A stretch of DNA of 64,000 nt. It comes from Thelonectria olida. Taxonomy: Eukaryota; Ascomycota; Sordariomycetes; Hypocreales; Nectriaceae. Position numbers and translations under genes: made by a program. Each line of letters opens with the position of its first letter. The stretch's first letter is position 1. Where the stretch lies: the NCBI GenBank assembly GCA_020736575.1, contig JAGPYM010000018.1:558001-622000 (forward strand), in the 5' to 3' direction. A model generated the notes under the pieces. That model did no database searches, was not told the origin of the DNA, and saw only the letters and a list, made by a program, of their open reading frames with translations. This document shows positions 36,801 to 48,396 of the stretch, piece after piece.

Positions 36801-39800
36801 GCCTCTCTGCGAGGCTGGTTTCCCACACGTCGTCTAACTACTCCCATACCTATGTCATCCTTACCAATATTAAGGTAGGCTTTGGCGACGGGACAGGGGG
36901 AAGTACCCCAAGGTGACATTTTGGGGCGGTGATACTTCGGTGCCTTGTCCATTGCCTGCCGCCTCGGATCCAACAATGTGGTTGTGATAGATGCTCCTCG
37001 GGGATTTGTCAGTATCTGGATCCCGTGAGTGACGTCCCTGGGCAGCTAGTGTTGAGGCACAGCCGGTCAGGCCGTCGGTGTTTATGGGGATTGCAATGCT
37101 GATCGGTGGGGTTACAGAAGCGGGTGGATCGCCCAGATAAACCGACAATTTGCACCAAGTTGCCTTGTTTTTCGGACCGTCGAATCGATCGCCAGTCATG
37201 GAGAAGCATGAGAACTGCCGACAAGCTCCAAACACCTCTTGTACCAAGTAACGCACGAGGTCACTACTCGAGTAAGTGAAATGAGGAGGCTGCAGTGTCC
37301 AGACTCATGAAAGCGAAACCGAAGGGTTAGCGTCGACTCGAGCCAGCCACCTAAGGGGACGACGAAGAGGCGGCTCTAGTTAGGTAGTCTCAGGCAAGTG
37401 ACGATCCTGACAGCCGCGAGAAGAACAGAGAAAGCCTGCCAGACTTGGTCTCTCGAGGGGGATAACCCCTTCACGGCAGAGTGATGGAGGGTCTTCCCTT
37501 CCCGAGAATGCAGGGAGGAGCTACCAGAATAGTGAAACAAGTTCCCGGTGCTAGCAGTTCAAGATTGGCAGGGTGTCGTGGTAACGGCGGATTTGAAGCC
37601 TAAATCGGTCTTGAAATAAAGTGAAGCCCTGGCTCCGGAGTCTCGAAGACGGTGGTGGCAGGTGGGCGGTGGCCGCCTTATTAGCGCCAGCCTTGTCTTG
37701 GTCCAAAACACGCTTCCAGAGCCGAGTGGGGGACTCTGCGAGAAGAACACAGCCGTTGCTGCCAAGAAAATGCTGACTATCCAAGCAGTCTCGGCGAGAG
37801 TGGCCAGCGCTGTGCGGTAGGTGGGTGCAGTACTCGGATAGAAGTCCAAGGGATGCTGTCATTCTTTCATGGCTAAGGTTTAGCTACTCGATGCAGAGAA
37901 GAAGCCAGTCGATTGCCGCGGACAAAGGAAGCCGAGGGGTGCTTGGCTGGGATTTCCCGAGAGGTAGTGCCGGGGGACTTCCAGAATTGGGGGATGCGAA
38001 ACTAGGTCGAGGGTGTGATGAAAATCTGTCGATCAGTACAGAAGTGGTTGACAGGGGTGCGAAGTCTCCCGCAGAGTTCGGTGGGTGCCAAGTTTTGGGG
38101 ACGTTAGAAAGGGGCGAGGGAAGCATCGGGCGAAATCGAGGGGGGTTTGGGGCACTGCGCACACGGCGTTCGGTAGATTGTATGTTGGTGTTGGTGTCGG
38201 TGTTGGTGTCGGCGTTGATGGGTGGCGTGAGGTTGACGGTGAGTGAAGGTGAAATTGAAGCATGGCGAAGGGATGGATGATGCTTGCTAGTCCGAGGTTG
38301 AGAGAGTTGAGCCGTGAGGCTTGAGGTTTGAGAGAGGACGCGTGGCTTGGCAACTGTCCGGTGGAAGGAGGAGGAGATGTTGTACCTGCCCGTTTGGTAA
38401 AGGTCGAAGAGAACAAAAAGGGCAGCTAACGGTAATTACATGTTCATCCGTACGGCACAATACAGCACATCACATCACATCACCAACACCAAGAACTGAG
38501 CCTCGTATGCACTTTGTCCCAACGTGAATGCTGCATCTGACAACACATGCCGCAAAGGGACACATGCAGGGCATGATCCACCTCGAGGTGGGCCGTCCAG
38601 CAGAAATTGGGTGCCTGCATAATTACGGATAAATAGGATTAACGACAGGACCAAAGCCAGATCGCCAGAACACGGGAATAGGCATTGATTGCTATGTAAA
38701 CTCCTTCAAAGGTGATGGCAATGGACAGCCATCTTCTCACGGAGCGACACGCAGTGTGGACTTTCCATAATGAGGCAGGGCCGGCTCCATGACTGATTCA
38801 GCACTAGCATCCTCAAGCTCACGGAGGCGTGACGCTGCGTGAGCCTCGGCGACGTTGCTACCAGCCAGCCTACTGTGCCTAGGTACAGTAATAAAGGACA
38901 CCAAGCCAATCTAGGTACAAATACACAGCTTCTAACTGGGCTGCAAACGGCGTTGGGCTTCTTTGTAATAAAGATGGCTTTCTTACCTAAGCCTTGTGCG
39001 AAACAAGGGCGGCATTCGGCTTGTCACAGCCAGCCCACATCAGTCCTCAGTGCCGGTAACTCGTTCATCAGCTCTGTGGTTCACTGATTCCCTCATGGCA
39101 GCTCCAGCAACCTGTCCAGTGCCAAGGTAACGAGATAGGGCTGGAAATGGATGCCAGTTGGTTTGTTTTCGGAAGGTGCTGTCCTGGGCACTCACTACGC
39201 TACGCTACGCCATGCTATTTCCTTCATCACTAAATTCCCCTCCTTTATCAGCCATCCATCCTTCTACTCTCAATCACACCTGCGCACATTGACTTGCGCG
39301 TTGCTCATTCCTCTCCGAAACACAAAAAAAAAACACTCTCAGCTTCTCCATCATCCCCCTTGCGTCTCGAGCAGCGGACGGGTGGGATTGGCCTGGGGCC
39401 GCGAGCATGGGGCTTCTGATGGCCCTGCCGGGAATTTCCCCGTCGGCCCTAGCAGCAAACGTCCTCAGAATGGTTTGGGAGTAAACTAACGGGTTCTGAC
39501 AGGATCCCGATTCTTCTATTTTTCGTCTCTCTCCCTATCGTCCTTGCACCGCTCGTACGAATATCGCATTCGCTGAGGGACCATCGCCCCCGACAAAACC
39601 AGGCGCAAATGCCCTCCTTCCGATGTCTCCTTAGGAGATAGTCTCGAACTTTGGCCGCCGGCACCCGCGGGTCCCTCGTTTGGAATAACGGCAACAAACC
39701 TTCTCCCGCCCGAGAAGGCTAAAAGGGAAGGATCACGACCAAGCAATGGTTCGAAGGCTTGCCGTTTAAGCCCTTAGCGGCGCATCCCCACGAGGGTTCT

Positions 39801-42800
39801 GCCTGTGATCTCCAGAGCGCCGCGACGATCAGCAGGGATGACCCCAGTTAGCCGACGATGTCGGCCACGCGAGATGTGTGGATTAGCTCGATTCGGGGGA
39901 CCACCATGTCCACCACCAAGAGAGTCAAGAATGTAACTTAAGGCTCCACTCAACACAGGTGGCCTGATCTTAATCTCTTGTGTCGGCAGCCTGAGTGGCA
40001 GCCCTGCCACCACTGGGGCGTCGCTGGGACTGGCCTACACGCTTCTAGCTTCCCCCGATGGCCGCTGGCTTGAGCCCCGGCGCTCGCTCGGCCTTGGACT
40101 TTTGCCTTGGTGAATGTTCTACGAAGTATGCAGACCTTCTAGCCTCGGAGCCTCAGCGCCATCATCTCAACTCCAACAGGACGATGCCGCCATCTTGGAA
40201 CTGTGGACAATTGCCACATGGAAACACCTGAAAGTTCATGTTGCCACAGAGTCTTCTATGCCCTCCAATGCCTGGACTTGGGTCTACGATGAGACCTGAG
40301 ACGTGAGACCTGTCTGCCATTTGCGTCATTGTCCTGGCTCCTCTTCTCCTCGACTCTGGAAATATTAAACCATCGATCCTCACTCCCAGGTGATGACACT
40401 ATCCATGCCTTAATATCGACCCTTATTAAAGTTCTAGGAATCCGTATTCCTTCTCTGGTCGACAGATTCCCTCACCTTCCCCGATGGCAGGGCACCCCAT
40501 CGCCCACAGACCTCTTCAAAACTCCACAACCACGACAAGATTACTCTTTCTGGAAACTATAATCCGGGACATGGACTCTTGATCTTGCTCTTCCTTTGTG
40601 CTGGGTGAAGCACAAGCATATTTGCTAGGAACCTCCATGTACGGATTTACCCGTCTGGCCCGTCTCTCAAATCAGTTCATTGCCTGGACGATCGCCGGCA
40701 TGTAAGATCCTCAACCCAGTCCACCGACTCCGGATCCAAAGACAGAAATTCCCTTGTCCTGGCCCTCAAAGATCCTTGTTGTGGTAAAGCATGTCCGTCT
40801 GCCTGCCAGGTTGGGCTTGTCAAGGGGTTATGCACCCACAAACTGCTCAACACACACGAAGACGAGGCTTGACAGGACCTTTCCTATTGTGACCAATTGA
40901 GCATGGCTTTGTGGACATGTCAACTGCAGGTTATGACCTCCAGCAGGATTCGTCTCGTCCGGGCGTCAAGTGTCGGTCCTTCCGCCTGTTTCGATGCCTA
41001 CGCCACAGGGGAAGATCCCTATTGCATAGGAGTGCGGCAATCCAGGGGTCCAATCACATACCGCTTGCCTGCCTGCCTTGGGTTCCAGTACCATCAAAGA
41101 GGGCGACTGGAAGTCTTTCATCATCAACTACCACCCCCTCAAGGATCCGAGGATAATGGCCGGCAGAATTGATCGCCGTGGCTTTTCAACGGCCCTGTCC
41201 AGCGACAGTTGAGCACATTCCATGTCACACCGAAGCGAACCCGTAACAGCTGCCTTATTGAAAGGCCCCTGTTCTCAAAGCCCGGCTTCTCGCAGCCTCC
41301 ACGAATCAACGGCCAAGTTGAACTGCGGTAGGCGTCAAGGGTGCCCTTCTCGTTGGCAATCGGGTAACCAGTCGGTTGGACTTGGATGCAGCTAGGGCCA
41401 CTACGCAGTGACAGGTCAGTATGGAGTCAGACTCATTGCAATAAGCCCTCGAAAGTTGCAGGGGTCGCTTCTTAGGCAGTATGGCCGACCTACCTCTTTG
41501 CTTTCTAGTCAGGGTTGGAGAAATAATAAGTGCCACTAGCAAACTTGTTGACACTTGAGTCAAGATACGGCAGAAGGTACGAATGCTATTGACAGCTTGC
41601 AAATTTTCCTTGGTGCCTTTCAGAAGAAATGTTTAGGAAACCATGGATCAGAGTCACCTACTTCGTATTCCTGACACGAAGGTAGCTTGTCTCCGTGATC
41701 GATCATTATTGATCTGAATCGCGAGTCCCATGTCGGGCGTTTTGCATCCGATGCACCCGTTTTAGGTCTCCCAACAGCCTAAACAACCCTGAACCGAGCG
41801 ATTGAGAAGGACAGCGAGCACACACCTTGGCCTCGTTTGAGACCCCCGGATTTATAAGCGCCTTCTCATCAATGGCCTCCCGTCGCTTCGACCTGCCAAT
41901 GCAACCCCTCCATGGAAGTTGAAGTTTCTGCTCTCCCTCAATGATTGCCGCCCTAATCATCCGGACAGGGGACAACGGCAGGCCAGCAGCATGAGATATA
42001 CAACCGTTGCACCGATTCAAGGGGCAAAGTCAATGATTCAACCGATACGCGCCTGCTAGGATGGCGATGCACCATTGATGTGTCGAGATCTACTGTATTC
42101 GGCGTTAACGGCAACACCTCCGCTTCCAAAACCCCATCCATACAGAATGGACAATTCACATGTGCAAGGACCGCGTGCCACGTTTTCATCGGTGGGTTTG
42201 TTGTTGGAAAGACATCAATCACTCTCCCTTGCATAGCCGCCCGGTCTGGAAGCTGTGTCGCCCGCAGGAAGCAAGCCATGTCTCAAGAGCAGGAAAGAGT
42301 TGAAGGACCTGAGTGACACACCCAATGCCTTGATTCTAGGCCTAGGCAGTTACACGGCAACACATTTGACGCCCGTGACTTGTGACTGGGCGTGTGTCAA
42401 GGAACTCGAAGAGCTATTCTCGAGTGGCACTTGTGTCACGGTGGCTTGTCTAGACCAAGCTTAATAGAAGGTATTAATATCTTCGTTGACATGTGTTATG
42501 TGTCCGAGAACTCTTTGACTGGCTGCTCAGTCGCTGTCACATCAGCGGCGGTGTTGGAAGATAGGGGCCGAGGCCGAGGTGTGTCCACCGCCCATTCAAC
42601 GGCCTCGGTGAGGGTTACCTGCCGATACTGCTGGGAGCAAGTGCTCAACCACGGTAACACTGCCGCCGGTAGTTGGGTACTTCCTTTTCTTTTATCGGCT
42701 TATTTGGCTTCCCCTTTGCATAGATCAATAGCTCGTATGACTTGGTCCTTCTCTTTGCTTTTCCTTTGTCCTTTGTTCCCCGAAGGATTCAAGAGAAACA

Positions 42801-43922
42801 ACCCCCTCGGCCAAGCGAGTTTACCGCGCCGCTGTTGAATGCCATCAACTCCCCACTCGACGTTGCTTTTAGCAGAAGAAGAAGGATAGCGCCTTACGCA
42901 TTGGCCTCGATTCTTGGCCGCCTTTTGCCCAGTGCCGCGTCCGGCAGGAGGATTAGACATGTCTCATCCCGCTGTCAGATATCATATGGGGGGGACGAAA
43001 TTGATGGGGCACAGCTTCGCAAGGGCACGCGGTGGCTGGAACTCATGACAACGGGGGCGGGGATACATGTGGTGGCGGCGGGCGTTTCCCAATGTCTCGG
43101 GGGCATTACTGAAATGCCAGGCAGGCAACCCGTGGCATTGCTATGTTTGCATGCAAGGAGGCGGCTGAAATGAAGGACGAGGAGGGAATCAAGGACGTAA
43201 AGAGACATGACGTTTGTGAGCAAGCACACTTTGAGGCCCCCAGTCACATTCCCGGCCTTGTTTGATTGACCACCAAGGCAAGGGGGCGAATGATCAACAG
43301 TAAGCATCACCACTCTGGGAATAGACCACGAGAACCACTAGCCTTGCGAATGCGCCCAAAATCGTTTTGGCAGAAGCCAAAGTCGATCGATAGAGAGATA
43401 TTCTGAGGAGGGTCGACTCCGTATCCGTACTGGTTGTACGGCAGTGTGTCAATCCCATGCCGCGATCGCCGCTCTTCTCATTCAAGTCTATTTCAGATAG
43501 CTACGTATGTCGTCTGTAATTAGGTGCATCGTCCTGTCAAAGCAACAACATTTGACTGCTGCGGCGCGCGCCCACGCGGCTTCGTTCCCCGTAATTGACA
43601 AGACACACCCTGCCCTGTCACGGCATGGGGGTTGGCATTTCTGACAGGCCGGGACTCGAGTCAGGCAAGTAGGTTTCATCTGAAGGATTGACTGGGCCTC
43701 GAGTAAGTTTGAACATGACCCCTTGCGTGAAGCCTATCTCGTGCTATCATGGTGAGATCCAGTCGGGTGACCTCCAAGCAACGTCAGTCTCAAATCACCT
43801 GGGAACAGACAGAGAGAATTACAGTTTGGGTATCGTGATTCCATTCTATGAACTTCTAGACTGGTTAGCATGAATCCTAAATAGTCCCTCATTAAACCCA
43901 ATTTCGCATCTCACTGCCGAGA
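33829..43922. other. 10-kb gene-free region upstream of the C2H2 gene
   Basis: No gene is supported here. The first kilobase (33.83-34.8 kb) must include the promoter and leader of the C2H2 gene on the minus strand. The rest has only short frames, a GTTGGT/GTCGGT minisatellite at about 38184-38218, and short CATCA and TACGC repeats near 38466-38481 and 39199-39211. It could be a large regulatory region or hold non-coding transcripts. I see nothing that decides this. Confidence 0.45.
38184..38218. repeat. GTTGGT/GTCGGT-type minisatellite
   Basis: About six imperfect copies of a 6-base unit (GTTGGT or GTCGGT), preceded by ATTGTAT and followed by GATGGGTGG. Confidence 0.7.
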
Positions 43923-45563
43923 TCAAGAACCGGATGGAGCGCCAAGAGAAAACGGCTTCCACCAAGCCCTTGCCTTCACTGCCTCGTGTTTTGGCCTCGC
44001 CTCCGAAGTCTCATGTGCCGGACGCTCATCGGAGTGTGCGACCTGACGTTGAAGCGGCGGGAGGCCCGATTTAGAGCTCGAACAGTCAGTCTGAGTGTGT
44101 CCTGGCGGCGGTGACTGTCCATGGAACATGTCGTCAAAGGAAATAGAAGTCCTCTTAGACGCCCGTCGGCTCACTGGCGACTTTTCGCATTGTGCAAGCT
44201 CCTCGGGAGGTGCGGCTTGTCTCGAGGATTTCCCCTTCCGGAACAAAGAGGACCAAACCGAGTGCTTGCAGTTTCTGCAGGGATGAGATCCGCACCGCTC
44301 ACAGCGTCTGACAGTAAACCTGCGGACAACATTGGTGCCAGGCAAGGTATGCTTGGTGTTCTCATCGTCCCGTAGGATCAACCAACATGGCTTGTAAAGA
44401 AGGGGAGAAGCAGCCCTGCTGTGGACGCAGCACCAGCACAAACACAGATTGTACTTCTCATAATATAGCCGCTCATATACGTTTGCCGTCTCCTTGTCGT
44501 ATGCGCCGTCGGGAAGGCTGGGAGTGTATGCTGCGAGGCCATCTGCATCATAGAGATACCGGAGATGGTAGTGAGACGTGAGCATATGGGTTCTCCAAAC
44601 GAAATCGATGTCGAGAGCAGGGACGAAGGATCGAGTATCGTCTCCTTTGGCCTTGGAACGCCTGAGCTCTTTTCTGGTCTCGTGCATGAGTGAAAACCGA
44701 TGATACCGCTGAATTGCGATGTCGAACTGGCGCCCATAGGTGCCCAGAGCTGGGTACATGCGATGCCACGAGAACTCCAACACGCGATTCGCGAAATCGA
44801 GGTGAGCATCCACAGCCGCGTGGATGTCCAGCTTGATACTGACAAAACTCCCATTGTCCTGTGAGAACAGGTCCTGCTGTCTGCCGGACATGTACATGTT
44901 CAGGAGACGCTCTGCTGTGTCACCCGGATGCCTTGACGAGAGGAGGACTGTACAAGCATCCAGGTGCTGTAAGAGGTCTGGGGAGGCAAAGATGGTCTCG
45001 GCTACCTCCTTTCCTACTCCGGTAATGTCGAAGACCCCATCCTTTGAAGACTTCAAGGTATCCCTCTAGGTGGGCTTGTGTTAGCTGGGTGCAGTGGCTC
45101 TCAGTGCGGCACTTACTATATCGCTCCAACCATAGTGCGAAGACATCGGCTTGATGGGATCGAGGAAGCGGGCGTAGTCCTTGGGGGATAGAGTAATGGA
45201 ATGCGAGATCATTATGACATCTAGTGGAGGAACTGCATGTTGCAGGTCCTGTCGCCGAGTCTCTTCATGCCACTGCCTCGTTCGCTCCGCAGCCAAGTTG
45301 ACATACAGCGTCCAAGCCTTCTCGGGGCTCATGCCGATGTTCTTTGCCCATGCTGCGACTCGTGTCTGTACAGACACAAAATGCTCGAGCAAATAAAGGT
45401 GCGTGTGGCAGTGGTCTGGTGTCACGTTCACTCGATTTGGGTTCTTGGGATACAAATGCTTCTTGTGGCTTGAGTCAAGGAGACTTCGCAGCCAGCCACT
45501 TCGTATGTGAGCTTGGCGATAGGTGATGCAGAAGTGGTAGAACTCGACTTACCAGCGATACAT
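43923..45563 (-). CDS. GRDP-like protein (DUF1399, glycine-rich domain protein family)
   Basis: Minus-strand exons are proposed as 45563-45553 (11 nt), 45498-45117 and 45065-43923, with introns GTAAGT..AAG (54 nt) and GTAAGT..TAG (51 nt), giving 511 aa. The DUF1399 character is seen in PDHCHTHLYLLEHF, in LDIDFVWRTHMLTSHYHLRYL and in the Tyr/His-rich region between. This family is found in plants and fungi and its biochemical role is poorly defined. Cysteine clusters CLCWCC and CERCGSHPCRNC in the C-terminal half could bind metal. The last 110 residues are basic and Ser/Pro-rich. Although called glycine-rich in plants, this protein has no glycine-rich tail. The tiny first exon is the least certain part, but it gives a clean in-frame ATG, while the second exon has no in-frame ATG near its start. 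Confidence 0.72.
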
Positions 45564-46466
45564 TGTGAATTTGGGCAGAGGAGCTGGGGGCGAAGTTGGT
45601 GGATGAAGGATGAAGGAACAACGGCTCCTTCAGGTGAAAAGATACACCCAAGATGGAGATTAGAGAATCGAGAATGAGAGGCCTGGAACTCGTACTTGTA
45701 GTCTCCTATGTCAAGCTTTTCACCTCGACAAACTCTCGTTGCGAGTTACTTCCCTTGAAGCTTGCGGCATTCGCAATCAAGGTGGCCAAAAAAATTACCC
45801 TGCACCGTTGCTCTAGCCCGCCGGTGACTTTCCCTTGACCCTATAGCGAACACACTGGTACATCAAGCATGGCCCGCCAACTGCGGCTACATATATGAAT
45901 CGGGAAGAAGCAAGTAAAGGGCCGTAACAGATAACATGTCACCCGGTGTGATCCGCTTTGCGCCAACATATCGTGAAACTCAAAGGATGGTATTGACGCC
46001 GCGTAAAAGTTTGGCAACAAGGTATCAGCCAGTTCGTCTAGTCGTATGTCTTCAACAACCAATATCTGTCCTTTTGCCCTGTCGAACTTTAGCTCCGGTG
46101 GCAGTTGGAAACGGCTGACCATCAACTTGTAGGTGAGTACAGGCGTGAAAGCTACTGTACCTGTATGTAAGTAAGTTGGTGCTGCAAAACTATCGGACAT
46201 GGAAAGGTTTTACTTGACCTTGGCAAAATTTCCAATCACGGAACTATCCCAAAGAACATGTCCCCGCAAGCCTTGTAATACCTGGACCTCTCTCACCCAA
46301 AGGGTCTCCAACAGGAGGACAAAGGTTCGGGGCATTACGCTTCGTAACTTTCATCGAGAGCTCACATGCCCTCTGCATAACTGAGTCAGATGCTACGTTC
46401 ATATTCGCCATCCAAAAGATAAACGAACATACTATGCATCTTACAACTCAGCTAGCGTCATGGCAT
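45564..46466. other. Intergenic region with an unassigned small ORF
   Basis: Contains the promoter region of the GRDP-like gene (right of 45563) and the 3' flank of the HeLo/pseudokinase relic. An ATG-initiated frame of 119 codons (46200-45841, minus) is listed separately. Nothing else is seen. Confidence 0.4.
45841..46200 (-). CDS. Unassigned ORF, 119 aa, doubtful
   Basis: Starts with a true ATG. The middle section, containing SRFQLPPELKFDRAKG and the acidic stretch that follows, has a protein-like mix of residues, but the last 30 residues do not. I recognise no family. It lies about 270 bases downstream of the HeLo/pseudokinase relic on the same strand and could be part of another decayed gene or a chance frame. 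Confidence 0.15.
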   Translation of the reverse strand: MSDSFAAPTYLHTGTVAFTPVLTYKLMVSRFQLPPELKFDRAKGQILVVEDIRLDELADTLLPNFYAASIPSFEFHDMLAQSGSHRVTCYLLRPFTCFFPIHICSRSWRAMLDVPVCSL

Positions 46467-48396
46467 TCAGCCAAGACGACATGGTCGTAGAGGCAAAACC
46501 ACTCTCTGGCAGAATAGTCGCGCCAGCAAGTCCTGCCCAATCTTGGCCTCCCTCTCCTCGGCAACTTTCCATATACTATCACTATGCAGGCACGAACGGC
46601 GGTGCCGCATTCTTGTAAACCCAGCCCATGGATTGTTCCAGCTGCGCGTGCAAAATCTGATCAAGTCACGATGGAAACCGTGTCCTGGTAGCTTGAAGCT
46701 TGGAAGTTCTTTCCACGTGCCCAATTTTGTAAAGGATCTACCCTAATGAGTAAATCTCGTGGCTTCGTTGAGTTCGCGTTGCCTTTTTCTTCGAGCAGGT
46801 CCGGATGTCTCCAAGCGTCGAGTGGCGAGTTTTCGTCCCGCTGCTCTGGAGTCACTGCAAAGCCGTCTTCGCTACCGGGAGTGGCGAAACCGATGAGTTG
46901 TGGCGTTTTGAAGTTGACGCGGTCGCCTTGGTTGAGAAGCATAATGTTCTAGTTGCTAAGGTTGCCGTGAAGCCTGCGGGTGCTTGGAAGAGACAGATCG
47001 CCATCAGCAAGGGAGGAAGCGAGCTGGTACCTCTGCTCAAGTGTTTCTAGCGGAGACTCCCTTTTGGTGAAATGCGGGCTTGACGGCTTAGACGATGGGA
47101 GAATCGATCCTAGACGCCACGGCTGCATGTATGATTGCGTGTAACGGTGGAGTTCGTAGAGGGGAGAGAACTCAGTGCGGCTATGCTGGATGAAGCATTC
47201 GCATCGAGGAATGGCTTCGAACCAGGAATGAACCAGTTTCCGCAGGAGAGAGCTGAGAAATGAGGTTCGCCCTGCCATTAGCTCTTTTTTTGCATCCTCA
47301 GGGTACGAGATGTGATCCTAAAACACCCTCTTGGAAGTTCCATGAGGACCGTCTTATACTAGAAAAAGAAAACATGCAGATCCTTGGTGTTGCGGTAGCA
47401 ACATTTATCCTTCTTCGTACCTGCTGAGATCTCCGAGTCCCCTGATGTTCTCTCCATGTCTCATGGCCGTATCGAATTTCTAGAACCGAGCTTCACCGAG
47501 CTTCACAGAATCTGGCTCCTGTTGTGGAAACTAAACTCCACCGAGCATCCAAGCCATGAAACTTCCTGCTGTGTTGATTTCACTGTGCACTTGGCCGGCA
47601 TTTTATTGTGCGGCATCTCGCATAGCAAGTAGCTCGTGTGGTTGCGAGAGCCTAGTACTTTGACGCAGACCTGTTTTGCCCCATAGTGTCGTTCGGTTAT
47701 GGGGAAAACTCATCCAGAGCATCATTTGCTTCCGTCAGATGGTGGATAGAGGCCTTTACCTCGTCCCTCGTGAGAACATCCTCCACGGATGACCAAGCAA
47801 AACCGCCCCTGCAATAGAAGCATGGTACCTTCATAAGATGTTGTCGAATGGCGATTTGTCTCGGCCTTTGATCTTTCAGGGCTAGAAGTGCTGGTTCCTC
47901 GGTGGTCGGATTGAGTTTGTGGTTATCCCCTTCGTTGGTATTCTCTGAGTGTCTTTGCCGAGCTCTGTCGAGATCTTGGAAATGCTTAACTACACTGGCG
48001 GTAATCTCAGACAGATCACCTGCGACTTGTCGGTTGGGCTTTTTCGGCACTCTGTTGATTTTTGCGACGAGAACACATCCCTCAAGTGCATCTTCGTAGA
48101 GCCGGTGCGGTTCCATTGGCGGCCAGATTATCACGCCGTTGGACAGAAGCCAAGTCTCAAACCTAACGTACTCAATGAGTAACAGCGCAGAGAAGTGACC
48201 TGTGAGAGTTAGGCTCTAAGAAGCAAATAGCTGATGCAGTCAAGGCAATTTGGAAATACGCACCATGGTCAGCAAAATTCGAGGTCGAGGACACACGACG
48301 ATACAATCCGCATGCTTGTTGAAGTAGCGAGTCTAGAATGACTAAAGCCTCCATACTGATGCGAAGCTTAAGAGGCCCATCACCAGTCGAACTCAT
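46467..48396 (-). pseudogene. Decayed HeLo-domain / pseudokinase gene (fungal incompatibility-type architecture)
   Basis: Reading 5'->3' on the minus strand, an ATG at 48396 (or 48354) opens a HeLo-like helical N-terminus that continues across a good 64-nt intron (48263-48200, GTGCGT..CAG) into VRFETWLLSNGV. This frame stops with TAA at 47699-47697. A further stretch in another frame (RHYGAKQVCVKVLG) follows. From 47278 a kinase-like half begins: CFIQHSRTEFSPLYELHR, LEQRYQLASSLA, a catalytic-loop region HGNLSN-stop-NIMLL broken by TAG at 46951-46949, and then PQLIGFATPGSEDG and AWRHPDLLEE. The next motif EIYSLG lies in a shifted frame and runs into TAG (46740-46738). Another shift at GGG 46722-46720 leads to TWKELPSF and the C-terminus CLHSDSIWKVAEE..VVLPL. 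In such families the kinase half usually lacks catalytic residues. Several independent breaks make this a pseudogene. Confidence 0.65.
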
